A stretch of DNA of 64,000 nt from Podocnemis expansa (lineage: Eukaryota > Chordata > Testudines > Podocnemididae). The translations under genes were made by a program, and so were the position numbers. The stretch lies in assembly GCA_007922195.1 (NCBI GenBank), contig ML682024.1, positions 4,417,675-4,481,674 of the forward strand. Reading direction: 5' to 3'. The notes below the pieces were generated by a model that saw nothing but the letters and a program-made list of their open reading frames with translations, ran no database searches and was not told the DNA's origin. Each line of letters begins with the position of its first letter. The first letter of the stretch is position 1. Positions 1 through 11,200 of this stretch are shown piece by piece.

Positions 1-6
1 TACATG

Positions 7-95
7 TGGCTGTTCTCCAGGTTCCCCTCCCAAAAGGTGGCTGCATCTCAGCACCCTATAAGCCATTCCCATGGGGCTTTATGGGGGCAAATTTG
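7..95 (+). repeat. Copy of a ~75-bp intronic repeat
   Basis: The stretch runs from a GTGGCTGTTCTCCAG-like start through GGTGGCTGCATCTCAG to an ATTCCCATGGGG-like end. The same order of blocks recurs near 4620, 10850-11010, 19203-19345, 33845-33975, 37360-37560, 53012-53085 and 60715-60775, some copies inverted. I do not recognise the family. This copy presumably lies in the upstream WAS intron. Confidence 0.6.
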
Positions 96-655
96 GGGTT
101 TGTCTAAACCAGGACATCCCAAATACCACTTTCCTGTCCCCCCTTTCCCCCAACCCTCAGATTGTTCTGAACTCTTGTTCTCCCAGCAGAACATTGGCTC
201 TACACTGAGGTCTGGGCTTGGTTCTGAGCCCCCCTCCTCCCCCACCAGCCACTTGGGAAGTGGGCTGTATGGCCATTATCAGTGGTGAGGGTTCTTGTTC
301 TAGGATAGCTGGGGGACAGTCCCATATAATGCCACAAGGGGAGGGTGAGATGCAGCCAGCTGGTGGGGGAGTGGTGCTGACATAACTTCTCAGCTGGATC
401 CCTTCAGGAATGCATGCTCAATCCCAGCATTTGCTCTGCCCAGGAAGGTCAGGGTCTTGGGGGGTCAGAATTAAGGGGTCCTGAGGACTAGTGCCAACTG
501 TTGGGGGGCTAATTTAAGGCACAATCCATAAGTCTCCCATCCCTGGATTTCACGTGTTGAAGTCTTGCTGCTCTGCACGTGTGGGCCCCTGCAGCTGGGG
601 AGCACCTTTGAACTTGGGGGGCATTGTAACTGCAGGGATAAAAGAGAGTCTAGTC

Positions 656-842
656 CAGGGTTTCAAACACATGGCCCGGGGGCCACATGCAGCCCCTAAA
701 TCTATTTCCTGTGGCCTGCAATGGCCCTATTTTTACCAATATTTGCAATATTGTTGTATGAAAAGGTTTTAGTGGTGTGGCCCTTGGGCTAACGTACTAG
801 TCCTCATGCGGCCCTCATGGTGATTTGAGTTGGAGACCCTTG
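656..842. mobile_element. Short hAT-type DNA element with exact 8-bp duplication
   Basis: Termini CAGGGTTTCAAAC and the inverse GGAGACCCTTG are imperfect inverted repeats. The bases GTCTAGTC at 648-655 and 843-850 are identical and form an 8-bp target-site duplication typical of hAT transposons. Related copies occur at 11417-11636, about 24588-24773 and 40743-40930. It has no coding capacity. Confidence 0.8.
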
Positions 843-1204
843 GTCTAGTCAGAAAGAGAGGGGGAATCTAATCAGGGTCTTATGTGTCCTAATGGAACCC
901 TGATTTGCAAGGTGAGTAGGCAAGGAGGACACTTGGAGAAACTCCAAGGAGGAAGATGCATTGAGACACAATCAGTAGGGGAAAGTAGAGCAATCAGCCT
1001 GGTATCTTAGCTGCTTGTACACAAATGCAAGGAGCCTGGGAAACAAGCAGGAAGAATTGGTAGTACTGGCGCAGACGTGGAACTATGATCTAATTGGAAT
1101 AACAGAGATGTGGTGGGATAGCTTGCATGACTGGAGCACTGCCATGGACGGGTATAAATTGTTCAGGAAGGACAGGCAGGGAAGAAGAGGTGGAGGAGTA
1201 GCAC

Positions 1205-1734
1205 CAGGGCCGTCCGGAGAGGGGTGCGGGGCCCCAGGCAAATTGCCCTTTGTGGGGCCCTCACTCAGCCCCCTCTGGCAGAAGGGGCGGGGCCAGCTGG
1301 CTTAGGGGTGGGGCAGGCCCCTTTGCCAGCTATCCCATTCCAGGGCCCCACTCAGCCCTTCTGGTCTCTGCCCTCCCGCCCCCACCCCCGTGCCACGTGC
1401 GCTGCTCTAGGCTGTGTGCCAGAGCAGTGGGGAGGGGGTGGGAGGCAGCACAGTGGGGGCAGGGGGTAGCTGTTCAGGCCCTGTGCTGCCTCCTGCTCGC
1501 TCTCCACTGCTCCAGCACAGACCCGAAAGCGGCCCGCATGACATGGGTGGAATGTGGGGGGCAGACTGGGAGTGCTGAGCAGGGCGCCACTTTTGCCTGG
1601 CTAGACTGGTCCCTGGCATGGGAGGGGCAGCAGTGCGGGCCCTGTGCTGCCCTGCTTGGCAGGACAGCATGGGCCCCCCAGAACCACGGTGCCTGGGGCG
1701 ATCACCCCTCTTGCTCCCCCCAGGGATGGCTCTG
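1205..1734. mobile_element. Non-autonomous hAT-like insertion inside the CR1
   Basis: The CR1 endonuclease reading stops near 1204 and resumes at about 1741. The intervening 530 bp begins CAGGGCCGTCC and ends with the inverse of CAGAGCCATCC, matching at 9 of 11 positions. Flanks AGTAGCAC (1197-1204) and AGTAGCGT (1735-1742) agree at six of eight positions, as an aged 8-bp duplication would. The interior is GC-rich with no recognisable transposase. The insertion is younger than the CR1. Confidence 0.75.
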
Positions 1735-3048
1735 AGTAGCGTTATATGTAAAAGAGCTTTATGACTACTCAGAGCTCCACTATGAAAGTGGAGACAATCC
1801 TGTTGAAAGTCTCTGCTTAAGTTTAGAGGCGAGGGCAACAAGAGTGATGTTGTGGTAGGTGTCTGCTGTAGACCACCAGACCAGAAGGAGTTGGTGGATA
1901 GCTTTCTATGGACAACTAGCACAAGTTTCCAGATCATGGGCCCTTGTTCTCATGGGGGACTTCAATTATCCTGACATCTGCTGGGAGGGAAATACAGCAG
2001 TGCATAGACAATCCAGAAAGCTTTTGAAGAGCATTGAGGACAATTTCCTGGTACAAATGCTAGAGGAACCAACTAGGGACCTTGCACCCCTTGACCTGCT
2101 GCTCACGAACAGAGAAGAATTGGGAAGGTAGAAGTGAATGGCAAACATGACCATGAGATGGTAGAGTTCAGGATCCTAATCCAAGGAAGAAAGAAAAGAA
2201 GGAGAACATGGACCCTGGACTTCAGAAAGGCAGATTTTGGCTCCTTTAGGGAACTGATGGGCAGGATTCCTTGGGAGGCTAAACTGAAGAAGAAAGGCAT
2301 CCAAGAAAGCTGGCTGTATTTTAAAGAAACCATACTAAGAGCACAGGAAGATACCATTCTGATGTGCAGAAAGAACAGCAAATACGGAAGGTGTACAGCA
2401 TGACTTAGCAAAGAACTCTATGGTGAGCTAAAACACAAAAGGGAAGCTTACAAAAAGTGGAAGCTTGGACAGATCACTAGGAAGGCATGTAAAGATATTG
2501 CTCAGGCCTGCAAGGATAAAATCAGGAAGGCCAAAGGGCAATTGGAGTTGCAGCTAGCAAGGGATGTGAAGGATAACAGGAAGAGGTTCTGCAAGTATAT
2601 TAGTAACAAAAAGAGGACCAGGGATGGTGTAGGTCCCTTACTGAATGGGGCAGGTATCTTTGTGGTGGATGATGCGGAAAAGGCTGAAGTACTCAATGTT
2701 TTTTTCACCTCAGTTTTTGCAGACAGGGTCAGCTCCCAAGCTACTACACCGGGTAACGTAGAATGGAGGGAAGGAGAGCAGCCATTGGTGGTGGAAATTC
2801 AGGTTAGGGACTACTTAGAGAAGTTGGATACGCACAAATCTATGGGGCTGGATGAACTGCATCCAAGAGTGCTGAGCGAGCTGGCTGATGTGATTGCACA
2901 GCCACTAGCCATTTTCTTTGAAAACTTGTGGCAAATGGGGGAGGTCCCAGATGATTGGAAAAAGGCAAATATAGTGCCTATTTTCAAGAAAGAGAAAAAG
3001 GAGGACTCGCGGAACTACAGACCAAACAGTCTCATCTCAGTCCCTGGA

Positions 3049-3106
3049 GTGCCACAGGACTCCTTGCTTCTTTTGCTGAACTAGACTAACACAGCTGCGC
3101 CTTTGA
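3049..3106 (+). mobile_element. Tail-only Penelope-like element insertion in CR1
   Basis: Between the CR1 segments encoding LISVPG and QVLRESILKHLEE lie about 58 bp that do not belong to CR1. They match the extreme 3' tail of the window's PLE copies: a GTGCCACAGGACTCCTTG block followed by GAACTAGACTAACACAGCTG. No PLE coding sequence accompanies it, so this is an extremely 5'-truncated insertion or a filler fragment. Confidence 0.75.
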
Positions 3107-4454
3107 AACAGGTACTCAGAGAATCCATTCTGAAACACTTGGAGGAAAATAGAGTGATCAGGAACAGTCAGCGTGGATTCACCAAGGGCAAATCATGCTT
3201 GACCAATCTGATTGCCTTCTATGATGAGATGACTGGATATGTGGATGTGGGAATAGCTGTTGATGTGATTTACCTTGACTTTAGCAAAGCTTTTGATATG
3301 GTTTCCCTTAGCATTCTTGTCAGCAAGCTAAGGAAGTATTGTTTAGTTGAATGGACCATAAGGTGGGTAGAAAGCTGGCTAGATCATCGGGCTCAGTGGG
3401 TAGGGATCAATGGCTCAATGTCTAGTTGGCAACCAGCAACGAGTGGAGTGCCCCAGGGTTAGTCCTGGGGCCAGTTCTGTTCAACATCTTCATTCATGAT
3501 CTGGATGATGAGATAGATTGTACGCTCAGTAAATTCTTTGATGACACCAAGCTGGGGGGAATGGTAAACATGCTGGAGGGCAGGGATAGGATTCAGGGAG
3601 ATCTAGATAAATTGGAGAATTGGGGTAAATGAAATCTCAGGAGGTTCAACAAGGACAAGTGCAAAATCCTGCCCTTAGAATGGAAAAATCCCATGTACTG
3701 CTACAGACAGGGGACCGATTGGCTAAGTAGCAACACCGGAGAAAAGGACCTGGGGGTGATGGTGGATGGGAAGTTGGATATGAGTAACAATGTGTTCTTG
3801 TTGCCTAAAAGGCCATTGGCATATTGGGCAGCATCAGTAGCAGTGTTGCCAGCAGATTGAGGGATGTGATTATTCCCCTCTTTTTGGCACTGGTGAGGCA
3901 ACATCTGGAACAGTATCCAGTTTTGGGATCCGCACTACAAAAAGGATGTTGACAAATTAGAAAGAATCCAGTGGAGGGCAATGAAAATGATTGGGGGTTT
4001 GGTGCACATGGCTTATGAGGAGAGACTGAAGGAACTAGGCTTATTTAGTCTGCAGAAGAGAAGACTGAGGGGGGATTTGATAGCAACCTTCAGCTACTTG
4101 AAGGGATGCTCCAAGGTGGAGGGAGCTAGGCTGTTCTCATTAGTAACAGAGGACAGAACAAGGAGCAATGGTTTCAAGCTGCAGCTGGGGTGGTCAAGGT
4201 GGGATATTAGGAAAAGCTTTCTCACTGGGATGGTGGTGAAGCATTGGAATGGTTACCTGGGGAGCTGATGGAATCTCCATCTTTAGAAACATTTAAGGCC
4301 TGGTTAGACAAATCCCTGGCTGGGATGGAAATAGTCATGCTTTTAGCAGGGGGTTGGATTAGATGACCTCATGAGGCCCTTCCAGCCCTATGATTCTATG
4401 ATTCTGCGATTTGCCTCAGAATTGAACCACCTCCTCTGTCCATCTCTATTCTAG

Positions 4455-5664
4455 GTGAACAACCTGGACCCCGACCTGAAGACGCTTTTCTCCCGGGCTG
4501 GGATCAGTGAGGCGCAGCTGACAGACGCAGAAACTTCCAAGATCATCTATGATTTCATTGAGGGCCAAGGAGGGCTGGAGGCTGTGAAAGAGGAGCTCAG
4601 ACGTCAAGGTGAGCCCTCCCTGTGTGGCATCTGAGGCGGCTGCATCTGAGACCAGGGCAAGCCTCCCCATGCAGTGTTTTGGAATCCTCAGGTGACAGGG
4701 GTTGGAGGGGGATGGGCCTCATTACAGGATGGACTTTAATTGTAGTTCATTTCTCCACACAGATCCAGCACCTCCTCCACCCCCACCAATCCGGTCTGGG
4801 CCCCTCCCTCCCCCTCCAACAGCCTCATCCAGGGGCAGGTCTGGTCCATTGCCCCCCATCCCAGGTGGCCCTCCAGCCCCCTCACCCATGTCAAACAGGG
4901 GGGGTGTTCCCTCCCAGCCCCACAGGGGGAATCTACCCTCCACTCGGCCCCTCCCCCCTCCCTCCCGATCAGGTCCACCACCCCCTCCACCCTCTGCTGG
5001 GGCAGCCCCACCACCCCCACCTCCTCCACCCCCTCCCCCACCCCCAGTGTCTTCTGGGCCTTGCCCCCCTCCTCCACCTCCTTTGGGCGTGATCAGCTCC
5101 CCAGGATCCCAGCCTGCTCCCCCCGCAAAGGGACGTGGGGCCCTGCTGGACCAGATCCGCCAAGGCATCCAGCTCAACAAGGTGAGTGGAATAGATGGGA
5201 ACAGGGAGGTAGGATGTAAGGCTGGAGTTGCAGGGAGGAAGGGAGTTCTGAGCTGTGTGGAGAGCATGGATGGTGGGAGAGGGAAGCTGGGGTGGAAAGG
5301 AGATGGAGAGCTGAAGGAGTTGGGGGCTAGGGTGGGGAATGGAGAAATGGGGTTGGATTGAGATAGTGGGTGCTATGGCTCCTGACTGCTCCCCCTCATT
5401 GCAGACTCCTGAAGCACTGGACTCCCCGCCACCCCCGCAGAGCTCCGAGGGCCTGGTGGGGGCACTGATGCATGTCATGCAGAAACGGAGCAAGGTGATT
5501 CACTCCTCGGGTAAGTAGCCCTGATCCACCTTGTAGGGGTGTGGTGGATGCTGTCCCTGTCTTCCCCTGCCACTTCTTTCCCTGCTCACCCTCCACTTCC
5601 TCTTGCAGATGAAGACGAGGACAATGGAGGGGACGAGGATGATGACGATGAATGGGATGACTGA
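4455..5664 (+). CDS. WAS: WASP actin nucleation-promoting factor, C-terminal half (4 exons)
   Basis: Exons lie at 4455-4608, 4763-5181, 5405-5510 and 5609-5664, with AG/GT borders and compatible phases, giving 244 residues to the stop. The first exon encodes the C-terminal part of the GTPase-binding domain ([16 protein letters not shown], then [14 protein letters not shown]). The second encodes a long proline-rich SH3/profilin-binding region and the WH2 actin-binding motif ([16 protein letters not shown]). The third carries the central helix segment ([16 protein letters not shown]). The last is an acidic tail ending DDDDEWDD, which contacts Arp2/3. In the family this VCA module activates Arp2/3-driven actin branching when Cdc42 releases autoinhibition. 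The N-terminal WH1 exons are not seen and must lie left of the window. WAS rather than N-WASP is favoured because only one WH2 is present and SUV39H1 is adjacent. Confidence 0.95.
4615..4692 (+). repeat. Copy of the ~75-bp intronic repeat
   Basis: GAGGCGGCTGCATCTGAG and a following CCTCCCCATGCAGTGTT-like block match the family seen at 7-95. It starts within about ten bases of the WAS exon donor at 4608. Confidence 0.55.
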
Positions 5665-7690
5665 GTCCTCTTCTCTGCAAGAAAAGCCCCTCCCCTTCTG
5701 TATCCCCATCACCACCCCTGACAGCTGTGCCCCACTCCTCTGGGCAATCTCCCAGCCCACCTGGCCTTTTGTAATCAAGACAGCTCTTTGCTTGTTGTGG
5801 GCTTCCCCATTTTTATCCAGAATTCCCCTCCCCAAGCCACCAGTCACCCCCATCCACTCCCATTGCCTCTCAAAACCCAGGACCTGAGAATCCCCATCAC
5901 TGCTGATCTTTTTGGTGTCAGAAAAGCCCAACTGATCCACTTGCAGCTTAGTTCCATGATTCAATTTTAGCTTGATTGACAAAACAAGCTGAGTTGGAAC
6001 CAAGCTGCTGCTGTGAGCAGCTCAAAAGCCCAGTACAGGTTTTGGGGTGGAAAATTCACTCCTGGACTGAGATTAAAACCTGTTGGTGTGGAATAATTTC
6101 TGAATGAAGGGACTGGATGCCAAGAAACTGGATCTGAGGCTGAGTCTACGCCAAGAGTGCTCTGACGGCATAGCTATGGAAGAGATATTGGAGGTGCTTA
6201 CAATGATGATGTAAGAGGTCTGTAGTCAATCCATCTTGCTGAGCTGCAATAGCTAGATTGACAGAAAACTTCTTACCCATCTCTCCAGCCATGGCTTAGC
6301 TCAGTTTCATGGGTGCTCTGGGAGGTGATTTTTGCACACTTCTGAAAGCCATAGCTAATTTGTTTGGCAATCATTAGGTAATGTCTTGTTATAGTGGCAT
6401 CATCACCGACAATATAGAACTTGCTCATGAGTTATGGCTTATTCATCTCAAGGCCTGGCAGATTTGGTTTTTATTCATTTTATTTTTTAAAATAATTTCA
6501 ATGGATCAGAACTTGACTTTCTTTTTTTTCAGTCATTTTGATGGCTTGTCACACTGTTTATTTGGAAGGTGGGAAATGATGTGGGTGCAGGCTGTGGTCA
6601 GGCAATAATTATTTTGTTTGCACTGAGATTGAGTTTGTAAAGCAAAAGCTTTAAAACTGTTAATACATAAATTGCCTTCAAGCTAGATGAAGCCAATAGC
6701 CTCAGATCAAACTCAAATATGTTCTTAAGTAGCATTTTTTTTACTTTGCTTAGCTCTCAGTTTCAACAGTTATTAATGGAAATGGTTTTTTTCCAGGTTT
6801 TGTGCATGCATGCATGCACATGGATGGCAACCTGGTTTACTGATCAAAACTGAATCTTTCCAAACCTACTAATTTTTGTTTGATATGGGTTTATGGTCTT
6901 AGTTTCTCCTTAATGATTTTGCCAGAGATCCAAATGGGACGACCAAGCCAGAATTAGAAATTGTGCCCATGACTCTTTAACAAATGGTAGCCCAATGCAG
7001 ACTGAGTCAGAAAAAATTATTTTTACTCCTTTGATCTTTATTAAATAAAATGATTAACTGTTGGTCCGGTTACTTTCATGTCAACGATGCCAGTGCACAG
7101 AGGATTTGCTTGGCTGGTGGTGGTATGCAGCAGCTTCTGGGGTGGGGTGTGAAATTGGGGAATGGGACAAGGACACTTTCCCCTGTAGGGGCTTGTGGCT
7201 TGCAGTTGGTCCTTGGACAGGCGAATGGCTGGCTCCAAGGGGCAGGGAATGGATCACAGGGCCTTTCCTTTATAGGTATACCAGGCCTTACTCCTCCACT
7301 CCAGTAAAACCAGCTGGGGTCCCAGAGCACCTGGTCCCCAAACAGTCCTTTCCTTTGGCCCATCAGTAGAACAACAACCAAGAGCACTAATCCAAGGAGC
7401 CCAACTTTTTGAGTTGGAACTTCCAAAGTTCAAGGGGGCTTTTGCCTCTTGTCAACTCCTGCCCCATCCAGCATATGCCACTTGTGATGCCAACCCCTAC
7501 CCCCAAACTGCTAGGTCCTAACTCTGTTGCTATGGCAACGGGACCAGGACAGCGCAGAGGACCCCACGCACCGGAAGCAGGGTCAGGAATCATGGGGGGG
7601 GGGCCTTGTAGTGCTTTCTTGACTGAGGCGCAAGTTTTGGTGAGAGGCTTCCCCGTCCTCTTTCCATTCATATGGAGAAAGGATGCAGCT
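5665..7690. other. WAS 3' UTR and AT-rich intergenic region
   Basis: The first 400 bp are probably WAS 3' UTR, with an ATTAAA hexamer at 6072-6077 as the only plausible poly(A) signal seen. Beyond that, 6100-7050 is AT-rich with no gene or element that I recognise. From 7050 to 7690 the sequence becomes GC-richer towards the SUV39H1 promoter. Confidence 0.5.
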
Positions 7691-8290
7691 CCCGCTAAGC
7701 CACGACGGGTCTGGTAGGTCGGAGTGCGCTGAAACGGGTTAATTTTGTTCCTTTTGGGCCACTTCCGCGACCCGTGCCGCGGCTGAGGAGCGCGGGGCAG
7801 CCTGGGAGATGCAAATAAAGCCCGGTGGAGGGGGCTCAGCCTCGGGCGCGCATTGGTCAAAGGGGGTGTCAGTCAGCCAGAGGCCCAATGGGAACGGCCG
7901 CTTTGGAGAGAGGCGGGGCTGGGTGCTCCCTCCCCGCCCCCTTCTAGCCACGCCCCCAGGGAGGAAAAGTTTCGGGCGGCCCCAGTGGCTGGAGGGGGGG
8001 TAAAAAAAAAGATGGCGGAAAATTTAAAAGGTGAGCGAGGGAAACCGGCGCGCGCGGAGCGTGGCGCGAGGCCGGGCTGGGCGCGTAGCGGGGGGTGGGG
8101 GCTCCTGGGAGGAGCGGCGGCGCGAACAAGGAGCGGGCGTCTCTCGCCCGCGAGGCGGCAGCAGCAGCGACCGTTAAGGAAAGGGAGGGGGGCGGTTAAG
8201 AGCGAGCGCGTGGAACGAACGTTCGGGGGGGGGGCCTGGCCTCGCACGCAGGGCGGGAAACCTGAGCGGGCTGGGCCCGGCTGCCCCCGT
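7690..8290 (+). promoter_or_regulatory. CpG-rich promoter and first exon region of SUV39H1
   Basis: CpG dinucleotides are dense from about 7700 to 8290, in contrast to the flanks. ATTGG and CCAAT pentamers lie near 7852 and 7885, consistent with NF-Y-type sites upstream of a TATA-less promoter. The initiator codon is at 8012. The transcription start cannot be fixed from sequence. Confidence 0.7.
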
Positions 8291-11200
8291 TGGTGCAGGG
8301 ATGCGCGCACATGACCCTGAGGGAGCCATTGACCCATAGGGTGTCCACCGCCCCGGGGTGCCCTGCCCCACTGGCACAGTGCCCCACTTCGTGGGTTTGC
8401 TGTGAGCCCCCCTTTATGCCCCCACCAGCTCCCTCCCCCCAGACTGAGATGATCCCTCCATGCCTTCATGCCAGCCCCCCCCCCCAGCGCGGGGTGAGGC
8501 CCCCTATCTTCTCATGCCATCTCTCTGGTTCTCTGTCTGCTCACACCAGCCCCCCTGACACCTGGTGAGCCCCCATCCACTCATGCCAAGCCCCCGACCT
8601 GACATGAATCCCCTCCTTTATGCTGCACCCCACACATCTCAACAGTTCTCCAGCAAAGGGTGAGCCTCCCCATATGCGGGATGAGCTACCCACATACACA
8701 CACAGCCCATACCTTGATATTGCCATGGGGTGGCCCCAGTGCTAGGCTTACTGGTCCCCTGTGTGAGGTGATCCCCTGTACACTTAAGCCCAAACCCTCA
8801 ATGCAGTGTTATTTCCCCCATACCCTCAGGTCCTTCTCCCCACTGTAGTGGCGTTCCTGGAGGTCACACAGTCCCCCAGCACTTCCTGCTGTCCTGCCCC
8901 AATGCAGCATAACCCCAGTGTGTTGACTCTGGGCCTCCGCCACCACAGCTGTGACTCTAGGTCCTCCCCTCTTGTTCCTGGGCCCTCTCCAAAGTCACCG
9001 CTTTGCTGGCGCCCCTCACTCCTGAGCCGCAGCTTCCTGCCGACCCAGCCCTGGGTTTTCTCCCCACTTCCTTGGGGTCCTGCCCTTCCTGCCAGGCAGG
9101 TGCCAACTACCTAACACTGCCCCACCTACCCGTAGACTGTGTCGTGGCCTGCAAGTCATCCTGGTCGCAGCTCCAGGACCTGTGCCGGCTGGAGAGGGTG
9201 TGCTGCCCCATGTTGGGCGTCACTCGCCGCAACCTCAGCCAGTTTGAGGTGGAGTACCTGTGTGACTATAAGAAAGTGCGGGTGAGTCTCCTGGTCCGTG
9301 GTCCTGCTCCCTCCCCACCTCTGACTCCACTGCAGCCTGGATCTGCCAACTTTCATCTCTCTGCCTTCAGGCTGGAAACCCCCATCTCCAGCCTCCCTGC
9401 AGCTCAGGTCCCCTCATCTCCAATCTGCCCACAGCTGGGTCCCCCGCACTCCAATTCTCTTGTAGCCTGGTTCCCCATGCTATCAATTCCCCCTTCCCTC
9501 CAGCCAGGTTCCCCCCGCCTATGATTTCCTGTCCTCCACCCTGATCTTTTAGTAGCCCCAATCTCCCCTGCACCCCCTATCCTTGTCCCCTCTGCCTGAC
9601 ATCCCTCCCCCACCCTCTAACCCCTGTTGTCCCCCGGCACCCTTCTTGCACCAGCTCTGCTTCCCCAATCTCCTCTGTCTGGCATCCAGAAATGCATGGC
9701 TCTGTCCAGGACTGATGCTCCCTGTGCAGGGGCAAGTCATCTCATCTTCAGAGAGTGGTGACCATCAGTATGGAGCCAGGGTTTTAGTGTGGCTTGTTTG
9801 GGGGTGGAGAGGACCAAGTGAAAATCCCCCACCCCTATCCCAGGACTCCAGGGTTCTCTCCCCAGTTCTGGGAGGAAAGTGGGATCTAGTGAGTTAGAAT
9901 AAGGAGATTATGAGCCAGGACTCCTGGGTTCTTTCCTTGGGTCTGGGAGGGGCATGGAGTCTAGTAGTTAGAGTGAGGGGAGGCTAGGGACCAGGACTCG
10001 TGGGTTCTCTCTCTCCCTGGCTCTGGGTGAGAAGTGGGTTCTCATGGGTCACAGTAGTGGTGGTGGGGGGGAATGAAGGAGGGCATGTCTGGGAGCCAGG
10101 ACTCCTGGGTCCCATCTCTGGGAAGGTGCATGGCTAGGTGCACTGACCAGCGGGCTCTGCTGGCAGGAGGAGGAGTTCTACTTGGTGAAGTGGCGCGGCT
10201 ACCCAGAGTCTGAGAACACCTGGGAGCCGCGGAAGAACCTGCACTGTGTGGGCCTGCTGAAGCAATTCCACAAGGACCTGGAACAGGCTTGGATCCGGCG
10301 GGATGGCAAGCCCAAGAAGAATGCCCGCTGGCTGGACCAGGGCGTGGCTAACTATGTGGTGCAGAAGGCCAAGCAGCGGCGGGCCCTGCGGCACTGGGAG
10401 CGCCAGCTGAATGCCAAGCGCAATCACAAGGGGCGCATTGTGGTGGAGAATGAGGTGGATCTTGATGGGCCACCCCGGGACTTTGTCTACATCAACGAGT
10501 ACAAGGTGGGCGAGGGCATCTCCCTCACCCAGGTGGCGGTGGGTTGCGAGTGTCGTGACTGCCTGGCTGAGGCAGCCAGTGGCTGCTGCTGTCCTGGTGC
10601 CTCCCACCACAAGTTTGCCTACAACGAGCAGGGCCAGGTGCGCATCCGGGCAGGGCTGCCCATCTATGAGTGCAACGCCCGATGCCGCTGTGGGGCTGAG
10701 TGCTCCAACCGCGTGGTGCAGCGAGGCATCCGTTACGATCTGTGCATCTTCCGCACCGCCAATGGGCGTGGCTGGGGTGTGCGCACCCTTGAGAAGATCC
10801 GCAAGAACAGCTTCGTCATGGAGTACGTGGGAGAGGTATGGAGTGTTAGGCAGCCATCTCTGTGGCAGGGCAGCTGGGGAGGAGCTGCACATAGGGATCA
10901 GATGGCTTGCGTGCCTTTGGGGTGGAGGAGCTGGGGAACAGCTGCACATGATGCTGCATGGAGGTGGCTTGCTTGGCCCTGAGATGCAGCTGCCTCTGGG
11001 GTGGGACAGCTAGGGAGTGGCCCACATATCCCCGAGTGCCATGCACCCAGTGTGACCTCATCCCATCCCATCCATCCCCCAGATCATTACATCAGAAGAA
11101 GCAGAGCGACGAGGGCAGATCTATGACCGTCAGGGTGCTACCTACCTCTTTGATCTGGACTACGTGGAGGATGTTTACACAGTGGATGCTGCTTACTACG

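Larger units (their letters stand above)
880..4411 (+). mobile_element. CR1 non-LTR retrotransposon (LINE), 5'-truncated and decayed
   Basis: Broken ORFs encode an apurinic-type endonuclease (YTNARSLGNK near 1015, then [13 protein letters not shown] near 1950) and a reverse transcriptase (LDELHPRVLSELAD near 2850, RGFTKGKSCLTNL near 3170, YLDFSKAFDMV near 3270). The 3' end carries the repeated TATGATTC-like motif usual for CR1. The frame is broken by a hAT insertion (1205-1734), a PLE-tail insertion near 3049-3106 and several indels or stops, so it is not active. It lies in a WAS intron in the same orientation, and its 3' end stops about 43 bp before the next WAS exon. Confidence 0.92.

Noticed and set aside
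4722..5493. Long glycine-rich minus-strand frames opposite WAS
   Set aside because: They are the antisense shadow of the proline-rich WAS exon. They have no splice or promoter support.
7873..8469. Overlapping frames around the SUV39H1 start
   Set aside because: CpG-island composition removes stops. No homology is seen, and the true start exon encodes only six codons plus one base.
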